This document shows positions 8,828-15,505 of a stretch of 64,000 bases of DNA, in pieces. Where the stretch lies: NCBI GenBank assembly GCA_004558145.1, contig SFDQ01000007.1, positions 1-64,000 on the forward strand. The letters are read 5' to 3'. Both the position numbers and the translations under genes were made by a program. The stretch is from Oscillospiraceae bacterium (GTDB taxonomy: Bacteria > Bacillota_A > Clostridia > Oscillospirales > Ruminococcaceae). Numbering within the stretch: position 1 is the first letter of the stretch; each line of letters begins with the position of its first letter. The notes under the pieces are model-generated. The model saw only the letters and a list, made by a program, of their open reading frames with translations, made no database searches and was not told the origin of the DNA.

Positions 8828-10765
8828 TCATCGGGTCAGGGCGTACTCCTCGCCGAACATCAGGTCATACTGCAGCAGCCAGTGGTTCTGGAACCACTGT
8901 TCCTGTTCCTCGGTGAGGTCGGCGTCGGTGGCCGTGCCGTCGGGCAGGATGGTCACGCCCAGCGTGCGGCTGCGGTAAGCGGAGAGCTGATTTGCCAGAT
9001 AGCGGAACATGGGCGGCTCTTCCAGGCCGTAGAGCTCCATCAGCACAGGGCTGATCTGATAGGCGGCCACGGTGCCCAGGTCCACCTTGCCGTCCCAGTA
9101 GTTGCTCCAGATGAGCAACGGCATCTGGTGGAGCTCAGGGCTCTCGCTGTCCGCCCCGGAGGCATAGCCGGTGGCGGTGTAGACTTCATAGCCGCTGCCG
9201 ATGGGGTTGTAGTGGTCGCCCCAGAACACCAGGATGGTGGGCTCGTCCACCTGGCTGAAGTAGTCGGTGAGTGTGCCCAGCATGGCGTCCGCCTCCCGCA
9301 CGCCGGTGGCGAAGTCCTGCAATGCGCCGAGGGTGCTCTCACTGATGCCCTCCGGCGCCTCCAGGATGCCCACAAGCTCCTCCTCGGGGTAGTTGTTCTT
9401 GTTGTAGCTGGTGTGGTTCTGCATGGTCACGGCGTGGATGAAGAGGGGCTTGTCCTCGTCCCGCTCCTCATACTCCTGAATGATGCGCCGGGCCATCTCC
9501 GCGTCGGTCACAAGGCCGCCTGACCACTCGGTGTCCCGCTTGCGCTCGGGGTCCACGAAGTCCTCCAGCGAGATGAACTCATCGATGCCCAGGTTGGGAT
9601 AAGCGGTGTTGCGGCTCCAGAACTTGGCATAATAGCAATGGATGGCCTGGGTGGCGTAGCCCTGGTCCTTTAAGTACGACGCGATGGAGAACATGGGCCG
9701 GGTCACATGCTGCTGGAAAGGCTTGGATCCGCTGGGCAGAAACTCCACCGAAAAGCCGGTGAGGGCCTCGAACTCCACGTCGCAGGTGCCGCCGCCGAAG
9801 CTGGGGCTGTAAGCCTTGCCGTAGGCGGAGGTCTCCATCAGGCGGTGGAGGTTCGGCGTGACCGGCTGGTCGAAGACCACGCCGTAGTCTTCCAGTTCCT
9901 GCACGTCCCAGAAGGATTCGTCCATGATGAAGATGATGTTGGGCTGGGTGACCTGCCCGTCCCCCGCCTGGGCGTAGCTGCCCTCAAACTCGGGGGCGAG
10001 GTCCTGGCTGTAGGCCTGCTCCACCAGCTGTTTCACGGTCTCTTCGGAGTAGTTCTCGGGCTCGTCCACCTCAAGGTTCTGGATGTTGGTCAAAAAGCCC
10101 GCGATAACGCCGTAATTGCGGTAGTAGCGGTTCTGCATCCACATGTCCGGCACGATGCCCACCATCCGGGAGCCGGTGGGGCTGAGGAACACAAGGAAAA
10201 GCAGCGCAAGGCCGCCCGCCCCGGGCGCCGCCCAGGAGAGAATGAACTGCCACACAGCCCCTCCCCGGGGACGGGGCACAAGGCAGGCGAAAACTGCCAG
10301 CGCCAGAATGATGAGGGCACTGACCCACATGGAGGTCTGCAGTTCCAGGCCCGCCTTGCCCACCACGTCGGCGGCCTCCGCGCCCTGGGAGAGGTCCCAG
10401 GGAAAGAAGGGCTCGCCCCGCAGCTTGAGTTTGAAATAGGTCACTGTGGCGGGGATGCACCCGCCCGCGCCGCACACCAGCACCGCCAGCGCGGGCAGCC
10501 GCGTCAGGTTCGCCAAAAACAGATAGGTGCACAGGATGAGCAGCCAGCTGCAGGCAAAACTGCCAAAATGAGGCAGAAAGTTGTCGGTCCAGAAGGAGGC
10601 GCTCAGGCTCCCCCGGTGGATCCATTCGGTGCACAGCAGGGTGACGGTGGCCACGATGGGAGCCAGAGGCCACCAGAAGATGGAAAGTTTCGCCCGCCAG
10701 GGCGCTCTCTGTTTCAACGTCGTTTGCAAGGGAAATGAAACCTCCTGAAAAAGTTTTGCCGTCAT
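8828..10765 (-). CDS. LTA synthase/phosphoglycerol transferase family membrane sulfatase
   Basis: A 645-aa protein with about five N-terminal membrane helices (first 220 residues) and a large extracellular alkaline-phosphatase-fold domain. Active-site features of the LtaS family are present: NIIFIMDESF (metal-binding Glu/Asp), GGGTCDVEFEALTG (likely catalytic Thr), and FWGDHYNPIG (metal Asp-His). Such enzymes move glycerol phosphate from phosphatidylglycerol onto teichoic acids or membrane glycans. Its ATG overlaps the stop of ylmC by 4 bp, so the two are translated together. The exact acceptor is unknown. Confidence 0.85.
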   Translation of the reverse strand: MTAKLFQEVSFPLQTTLKQRAPWRAKLSIFWWPLAPIVATVTLLCTEWIHRGSLSASFWTDNFLPHFGSFACSWLLILCTYLFLANLTRLPALAVLVCGAGGCIPATVTYFKLKLRGEPFFPWDLSQGAEAADVVGKAGLELQTSMWVSALIILALAVFACLVPRPRGGAVWQFILSWAAPGAGGLALLFLVFLSPTGSRMVGIVPDMWMQNRYYRNYGVIAGFLTNIQNLEVDEPENYSEETVKQLVEQAYSQDLAPEFEGSYAQAGDGQVTQPNIIFIMDESFWDVQELEDYGVVFDQPVTPNLHRLMETSAYGKAYSPSFGGGTCDVEFEALTGFSVEFLPSGSKPFQQHVTRPMFSIASYLKDQGYATQAIHCYYAKFWSRNTAYPNLGIDEFISLEDFVDPERKRDTEWSGGLVTDAEMARRIIQEYEERDEDKPLFIHAVTMQNHTSYNKNNYPEEELVGILEAPEGISESTLGALQDFATGVREADAMLGTLTDYFSQVDEPTILVFWGDHYNPIGSGYEVYTATGYASGADSESPELHQMPLLIWSNYWDGKVDLGTVAAYQISPVLMELYGLEEPPMFRYLANQLSAYRSRTLGVTILPDGTATDADLTEEQEQWFQNHWLLQYDLMFGEEYALTR

Positions 10766-11046
10766 TCCAGCAGCCGCGCCCAGAACCCGCCGCGGGCTTT
10801 AGGCGTGCCGGTGGGCAGCTGGGTGCGGACAAGGATCACGTCCGCGCCGATGGCGTCTATCTCCCGCCAGGGAATGAACACGTCCTCCTGCCGGCCCAGC
10901 AGTCCGAACAGCCGCGGCCTGCCCAGCAGGACGAGCCCCTCAAGGGCGGCGGTCTGCGGGTCAAAGCGAAGATCGTCCGCCCGGCCGAGGTTCGCCCCCA
11001 GCGGCACCTGGATCACATCCTTTTTGCAAAGCTCGCTCAGGGTCAT
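10762..11046 (-). CDS. ylmC: YlmC/YmxH family PRC-barrel protein
   Basis: A 94-aa single-domain protein beginning MTLSELCKKDVIQV with GRADDLRFD and FIPWREIDAIGADVILV, matching the YlmC/YmxH sporulation family of about 80-90 aa. The family is induced in sporulation in Bacillus; its biochemical job is unknown. The start has GGGGAGG close upstream. It is the first gene of a two-gene unit with the LtaS-like gene. Confidence 0.82.
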   Translation of the reverse strand: MTLSELCKKDVIQVPLGANLGRADDLRFDPQTAALEGLVLLGRPRLFGLLGRQEDVFIPWREIDAIGADVILVRTQLPTGTPKARGGFWARLLE

Positions 11047-11162
11047 GGTCCTCCCCTTTCCGGGCCGTGCGGCGGAGTGCCTTCGCTATACTAAACGATG
11101 CTGACCCCCGCTGTATTGCAACGAGCCCCATGTTTGCCTGTTGAAAAGATATGTGTCCGATT

Positions 11163-11191
11163 TTGTATTTTAGCACAAAATAGTGTATAAT
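11163..11191 (+). promoter_or_regulatory. Promoter of the HAD phosphatase gene
   Basis: TTGTAT (11163-11168), 17 bp, TATAAT (11186-11191). Confidence 0.72.
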
Positions 11192-11239
11192 GGATGAAAC
11201 TTGTCAAAGAACAACCCTTTCCTCGGGAGGATATGACCC

Positions 11240-11866
11240 ATGTACAAAAACATCGTGTTCGATCTGGGCGGCGTCGTGGTGGATTTTGCCCCTCACGATT
11301 TTCTGCTGGACCGTTTTTACGACGAAGCCATCGAGACAAAGGTGTACGACATCACCTTCGGCAGTGTGGAGTGGCGTCAGCTGGACGCCGGCGAACTGGA
11401 CCGCGAGGCCGGCAACGCCGCCATGCTTCAGAAAGCCGCCGAGGCCGGCTGCACCTTTGAGGTGCAGAGCGTGCTGGACGACTGGTACCGCATGCTCAAG
11501 ACCCGCCGCCGCACGGTGGACGTGATGAAGCGGCTGAAAAAGATGGGCTTCTCGCTGTATTACCTCTCCAACATCCCCTGGGACGTTTACGAGGAGATGC
11601 AGCAGCGGGACTTCTGGCCCCTGTTCGAGGGCGGCGTGGCCTCCTGCGAGGCGGGCACCAACAAGCCCGACCCCCGCATTTTCCAGCTTCTCATCGAGCG
11701 CTACGGTCTGGTATGCGGCGAGACCATCTTTGTGGATGACAACAAGCTGAACACCACCGCCGCCTACGACCTGGGCATCACCGGCATCCACTACAAGGGC
11801 GGCGCGTCCTTCCTGCGGGCGCTGAATGCCTGCGGCATCCCCATCAAGGAGCACCTGCTCTGGTAA
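11240..11866 (+). CDS. HAD family phosphatase (YihX-like)
   Basis: A 208-aa HAD subfamily IA protein. Motif I is VFDLGGVVVDF, with the nucleophilic Asp near residue 7, motif II is YYLSNIP, and motif IV is FVDDNKLN. As in E. coli YihX, the usual second Asp of motif I is replaced by Gly (D-L-G). YihX dephosphorylates alpha-glucose 1-phosphate; whether this one does is unknown. It has its own promoter, GGGAGG at 11225-11230, and a terminator, so it is monocistronic. Confidence 0.82.
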   Translation: MYKNIVFDLGGVVVDFAPHDFLLDRFYDEAIETKVYDITFGSVEWRQLDAGELDREAGNAAMLQKAAEAGCTFEVQSVLDDWYRMLKTRRRTVDVMKRLKKMGFSLYYLSNIPWDVYEEMQQRDFWPLFEGGVASCEAGTNKPDPRIFQLLIERYGLVCGETIFVDDNKLNTTAAYDLGITGIHYKGGASFLRALNACGIPIKEHLLW

Positions 11867-11879
11867 AACACAACTCTCT

Positions 11880-11909
11880 CCCCCGTGCCGGCGGCACGGG
11901 GGATTTTTT
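11880..11909 (+). terminator. Terminator after the HAD gene
   Basis: A 10-bp stem (11880-11889 with 11893-11902) and a T6 run. Confidence 0.9.
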
Positions 11910-11941
11910 ATGCCCGGGCGGACCGGGCCCTCACCCAGCTT

Positions 11942-11974
11942 TTGACAGTCTTCTCCGCCGCCGCGCGGTACACT
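11942..11974 (+). promoter_or_regulatory. Candidate Spo0A-type spoIIGA promoter with long spacer
   Basis: A perfect TTGACA (11942-11947) and TACACT (11969-11974) are 21 bp apart, too far for ordinary sigma-A use. The B. subtilis spoIIG promoter is known for a similarly stretched spacer and needs Spo0A-P. The opposite strand across the -35 reads TGTCAAA, one base from the TGTCGAA core of a 0A box. The leader would be only about 14 nt, with the ribosome site at 11982-11987. Confidence 0.5.
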
Positions 11975-11994
11975 GTTAGCCGGGAGGTGGGGCT

Positions 11995-12894
11995 GTGAAG
12001 ATCGTTGTCTATCTGGATATCCTGCTGGTGACGAATTTCATCGCAGGGTATTTTCTTTTGCGGGCGGCCGGCTGGCTTGCCGGCGCGGCCTGCTCTGCGC
12101 CCCGCGCCCTGGCCGGAGCGGCGCTTGCCGCGGCCAGCACGCTGATCCTTTTAGCGCCCGCCTTGCCCGCGCCGCTGGGTTTCGCCTACAAGCTGGCCAG
12201 CGCCGCGCTGGTGACGCTGGCCGCCTTCGGCTGGCATGGTCTTCGCCCTTTTCTGCGGGCGGGGTCATGGTTCTTCGCCCTCAATCTGGGTCTGGCGGGC
12301 CTTGCCCTGCTGGGGTTGCAGCGGGGCGGCATGAACGGCGTGCGGGTGCACAACCTGACGGTGTATGCGGACCTTTCGCCGATGGTGCTGGTGCTCTCGG
12401 TGCTGGCGGTGTATCTGGCAGTGCGGCTGGTGCTGCTGGTTTTCGGGCCTCCCGCCGACCAGGAGCCCTGGCAGCTGGAACTGCGTCTGGCCGGCAGTGA
12501 GATACGGGTCCAGGCTTATTACGACACCGGATTTTTTCTGAGGGACCCGGTGGGCGGACGCCAGACTCTTCTGGTCAGCTGGCCGGGGGCGGAGCGTCAG
12601 CTTTCGGAGGAAGTGAACGCCTTTCTGCGGGAATACTTTTCAGGGCAGAACCCTCTTCCGCCCGAGGGGCTGGGCCTGCGGCTGGTGCCCTGTTCCGGGG
12701 CCGCCGGCAGCACCGTGCTGCCGGGTCTGACCGCTGCCGGCGCACGGCTCACGGGCCAGGGACGCACCCTCACCGCCCGAAACGTGACGGCGGTGTTCAC
12801 CGCCGAGCCCCTGCGGGACGGGCAGTTCCAGGCCCTGTTCGGGCGGGAATTTCTGATGGACGAGACCGAAAGGAGGTCCAAAGCATGCACCTGA
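11995..12894 (+). CDS. spoIIGA: Sigma-E processing peptidase SpoIIGA
   Basis: The 299-aa protein starts at GTG 11995 behind GGGAGG. The first 150 residues form about five membrane helices beginning VVYLDILLVTNFIAGYFLL. The C-terminal half carries the aspartic-protease signature AYYDTGFFLRDP with catalytic Asp177; Bacillus has DTGN at this place, here DTGF. It cleaves the pro-sequence of sigma-E in the mother cell after a signal from the forespore. It overlaps sigE by 10 bp, the standard spoIIG operon. Confidence 0.9.
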   Translation: MKIVVYLDILLVTNFIAGYFLLRAAGWLAGAACSAPRALAGAALAAASTLILLAPALPAPLGFAYKLASAALVTLAAFGWHGLRPFLRAGSWFFALNLGLAGLALLGLQRGGMNGVRVHNLTVYADLSPMVLVLSVLAVYLAVRLVLLVFGPPADQEPWQLELRLAGSEIRVQAYYDTGFFLRDPVGGRQTLLVSWPGAERQLSEEVNAFLREYFSGQNPLPPEGLGLRLVPCSGAAGSTVLPGLTAAGARLTGQGRTLTARNVTAVFTAEPLRDGQFQALFGREFLMDETERRSKACT

Positions 12895-13604
12895 ATCTGT
12901 TCCGCCGCCTTCTGGCCGGGCTGCGCCGCCTGCTGGCGCGACTTCGGCTGCCCAGCGGCGTTTACTACATCGGCGGGCCGGAAGCCCTGCCGCCGCCCCT
13001 GACCCCCGAAGAGGAAAAGCTGGTGTTTCAGGGGCTGGAAGAGGGCCGGCAAAGCTGCCGCGACATCCTCATCACCCACAACCTGCGGCTGGTGGTGTAC
13101 ATCGCGCGCAAGTTCGAGAGCAGCGGCATCGCCGTGGAGGACATCATCTCCATCGGCACCATCGGGCTTATCAAGGCGGTGAACACCTTTGTGCCCGCCA
13201 AGAACATCAAGCTGGCCACCTACGCCAGCCGCTGCATCGAAAACGAGATTCTGATGTTTCTTCGCAAGAGCAGCAACCGCCGCCAGGAGACCAGCATCGA
13301 CGAGCCGCTGAACACCGACGGCGAGGGCAACGAGCTGCTTTTGTCCGACGTGCTGGGCACCGACCAGAACCAGATCAGCGCCCAGCTGGAGCAGGACGCT
13401 GAGAAGGACATGCTGCTGGCGGCGGTGGACCGGCTGGCCCCCCGGGAAAAGCAGATCATGCAGATGCGCTTCGGTCTGCTGGACGGCGTGGAGCACACCC
13501 AAAAGGAGGTGGCCGACGAGATCGGCATTTCCCAAAGCTACATCTCCCGGCTGGAAAAGCGCATCATCGCCCGGCTGCGCCGGGATTTGGAAAAGATGTG
13601 CTGA
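12885..13604 (+). CDS. sigE: Sporulation sigma factor SigE (pro-form)
   Basis: A 239-aa sigma-70 protein nearly collinear with B. subtilis sigma-E. It has a basic, amphipathic pro-sequence followed by VYYIGG.EALPPPLT at the known processing region. Region 2 is NLRLVVYIARKFE and IGLIKAVNTF, and region 4 is EIGISQSYISRLEKRI. It directs early mother-cell transcription. It is co-transcribed with its activating protease and ends at a very strong terminator. Confidence 0.97.
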   Translation: MHLNLFRRLLAGLRRLLARLRLPSGVYYIGGPEALPPPLTPEEEKLVFQGLEEGRQSCRDILITHNLRLVVYIARKFESSGIAVEDIISIGTIGLIKAVNTFVPAKNIKLATYASRCIENEILMFLRKSSNRRQETSIDEPLNTDGEGNELLLSDVLGTDQNQISAQLEQDAEKDMLLAAVDRLAPREKQIMQMRFGLLDGVEHTQKEVADEIGISQSYISRLEKRIIARLRRDLEKMC

Positions 13605-13611
13605 GTTTGCA

Positions 13612-13659
13612 GCAAAACAGAGCCCCCGCCGCCTGCAGGCGGCGGGGGCTCTGTTTTGC
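13612..13659. terminator. Bidirectional terminator between sigE and the convergent gene
   Basis: A 22-bp perfect stem (13612-13633 with 13638-13659) and TGCA loop, A-rich on one side and T-rich on the other, so it works for both strands. Confidence 0.93.
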
Positions 13660-13664
13660 TTTCG

Positions 13665-14180
13665 TCAGGCTGTCTTGCTTTCCACCATTTCGGTCTGTTG
13701 TACGAACAGCGGCATCAGGCCGCCCCGCAGGCCCATCTCGCTGTCCGGCAGGGCAAGCAGATAGTCAAAGCCGTTTTTGCTCCAGCGCAGCATCGCCGCG
13801 CCGCCCTCGTTCTGACTGATGTTCACCCGGATGTCCCGGTGATACAGGGTCACCTGCTCCCGGAAGTTCTGCTCAAAATCGCCCTCACGCAGGTCGGCGC
13901 CCGCGCGGCCCACCCGCAGGATGAGCTTCCACTCCGGCTCCACCGTGTATTCCAGCTGAGCCACCGCCCCGCTCAAAAGAGATATGCGGTCCAGCCGAAC
14001 GATGTCATTTTCCGGCAGGCTCCGGGCCCGGAAGCCCGCGCGGCGGCCGAAATCCGGCCGGGCGTACTCCCACTGCCCTGTGCCAAACCGGGAATAGAGC
14101 AGCGCCGCGATCACCGTGATGAGCACCGCCGCCAGCAGCACGCCCCCCACGGCCAGCGCCGCCAGGATACGAATCTCCAT
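13665..14180 (-). CDS. Uncharacterised membrane-anchored protein between sigE and sigG
   Basis: I do not recognise this 171-aa protein. It has one N-terminal membrane helix (residues about 5-30) and an outside domain rich in beta-type sequence, ending with WSKNGFDYLLALP and a short tail. Convergent with sigE and divergent from sigG, it sits inside the sporulation block, which hints at, but does not prove, a sporulation role. GGGGAG lies about 10 bp before the ATG. Confidence 0.6.
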   Translation of the reverse strand: MEIRILAALAVGGVLLAAVLITVIAALLYSRFGTGQWEYARPDFGRRAGFRARSLPENDIVRLDRISLLSGAVAQLEYTVEPEWKLILRVGRAGADLREGDFEQNFREQVTLYHRDIRVNISQNEGGAAMLRWSKNGFDYLLALPDSEMGLRGGLMPLFVQQTEMVESKTA

Positions 14181-14258
14181 ACAAGATCACTCCCCCTCCC
14201 CCTCACTGTATGCGCGCGGGCGGCAGATGTGCGGCCAGCTTTTACCAGCGGCCGCGCT

Positions 14259-14289
14259 GTTTGCCCGGCGCGGCGGGCGGCCATACTTT
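14259..14289 (+). promoter_or_regulatory. Candidate sigma-F-type promoter of sigG
   Basis: GGCCATACTTT (14279-14289) fits the sigma-F -10 pattern GGnnAnAMTnT at every fixed base. A weak -35, GTTTG (14259-14263), lies 15 bp upstream. B. subtilis sigG is sigma-F dependent, so the match is in the right place. Confidence 0.4.
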
Positions 14290-14319
14290 TGTCATGCCAT
14301 GGGGGGAGCGTGACCATCT

Positions 14320-15090
14320 TTGTATTACGGCAAGGTCGAGATATGCGGCGTGAACACCGCAAAACTTCCGGTGCTCACCGAGAAGGAAAAGACCGCTCTG
14401 CTGCGGGCCGCCCGCGCGGGCGACAAGGAGGCCCGCCAGCGGATGATACAGGGCAACCTGCGGCTGGTGCTGAGCGTGGTGCAGAAATTCGTAGGCCGGG
14501 GCGAAAGCATGGATGACCTGTTTCAGGTGGGGTGCATCGGGCTCATCAAGGCCATCGACCACTTTGACCCGGACCTGAACGTGCGGTTTTCCACCTACGG
14601 GGTGCCCATGATCGTGGGCGAGATACGCCGCTTTCTGCGGGACAACAACGCCGTGCGGGTCTCCCGCTCGGTGCGGGACATCGCCTACAAGGCCATGCAG
14701 GCCAAGGAACAGCTTCAAAAGGAGCTGAACCGGGAGCCGCACATGGACGAGATCGCCCGCAAGGTGCAGCTGCCCACAGCCACCGTGACCCTTGCGCTGG
14801 AAAGCGTGGTGGACCCGGTGAGCCTCTATGAGCCGGTGTACAGCGACGAGGGCGACACCATCTATGTAATGGACCAGCTGGGCGACGGCGGCGGCGAGGA
14901 CAGCTGGATCAGCGGCATCATGTTCAGAGACACGGTGCAGGCCTTGAGCGAGCGGGAGAAAAAAATCATGGCGCTGCGCTACCTCTCGGGCAAAACGCAG
15001 GTGGAGGTGGCAAAGGAGATCGGCATCAGCCAGGCCCAGGTGAGCCGCCTGGAAAAGAACGCCCTGGGGCGCATCAAGGGCAAACTGTGA
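14320..15090 (+). CDS. sigG: Forespore sigma factor SigG
   Basis: A 256-aa sigma-70 family protein with the sigma-G N terminus KVEICGV..KLPVL, core-binding motif MDDLFQVGCIGLIKAIDHF, and region 4 EIGISQAQVSRLEKNAL. The TTG at 14320 is the farthest upstream start possible because an in-frame TGA lies at 14311; GGGGGGAG precedes it. It drives late forespore genes. SpoIIGA, SigE and SigG lying together is the usual Clostridia order, here with one extra inverted gene. Confidence 0.96.
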   Translation: MYYGKVEICGVNTAKLPVLTEKEKTALLRAARAGDKEARQRMIQGNLRLVLSVVQKFVGRGESMDDLFQVGCIGLIKAIDHFDPDLNVRFSTYGVPMIVGEIRRFLRDNNAVRVSRSVRDIAYKAMQAKEQLQKELNREPHMDEIARKVQLPTATVTLALESVVDPVSLYEPVYSDEGDTIYVMDQLGDGGGEDSWISGIMFRDTVQALSEREKKIMALRYLSGKTQVEVAKEIGISQAQVSRLEKNALGRIKGKL

Positions 15091-15121
15091 GCAAGCGCTG
15101 AAATTTTACAGACATCGTTCG

Positions 15122-15149
15122 TGGACATTCCGATTCTGCTGCGTATAAT
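15122..15149 (+). promoter_or_regulatory. Promoter upstream of a small acidic protein gene
   Basis: TGGACA (15122-15127), 16 bp, TATAAT (15144-15149). Transcription would start near 15156, exactly where an AAGGAGG sequence (15156-15162) lies, with no start codon at usable distance. Confidence 0.65.
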
Positions 15150-15221
15150 ATATACAAGGAGGCAAGGAAACGACCACCACGTGCAGATTTTGCTCAAATC
15201 CAACATGTTTCCTGATGTAAG

Positions 15222-15413
15222 ATGATGAATATGACCGAAGAGAACGGCATGGTCCCGATGACCGACGAAGAATTCGACACCTATTTTGCCCTGGAGTCCG
15301 ACCATCCGGACATCATGGAGAAAGCGGCGGCTGTTTTTGCCCAGCAGCCCGACCTGCCCTACGTCGAGATCGACGAATTTATCGTGCCCAACCGCAAGCT
15401 GCTGGAAGACTGA
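15222..15413 (+). CDS. Small acidic hypothetical protein
   Basis: A 63-aa acidic protein (MTDEEFDTYFALE, then YVEIDEFIVPNRKLLED) that I cannot assign. The gene has its own promoter and a strong terminator, which supports it being real. The ATG at 15222 has only a weak ribosome site; an ATG at 15234 is an alternative start. The roughly 65-nt leader carries the misplaced AAGGAGG. Confidence 0.6.
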   Translation: MMNMTEENGMVPMTDEEFDTYFALESDHPDIMEKAAAVFAQQPDLPYVEIDEFIVPNRKLLED

Positions 15414-15460
15414 CAGACCGGCGGCCCGCCTGCCGGGCCCCGGCTTTTCCGAACACGCAA

Positions 15461-15496
15461 AACAGGCTCCTCTCACCGGAGAGGAGCCTGTTTTTT
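15461..15496 (+). terminator. Terminator after the small acidic gene
   Basis: A 14-bp stem (15461-15474 with 15479-15492) followed by T6. It may also act weakly for mutS2 from the other side. Confidence 0.9.
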
Positions 15497-15505
15497 GTTT
15501 GGTTC

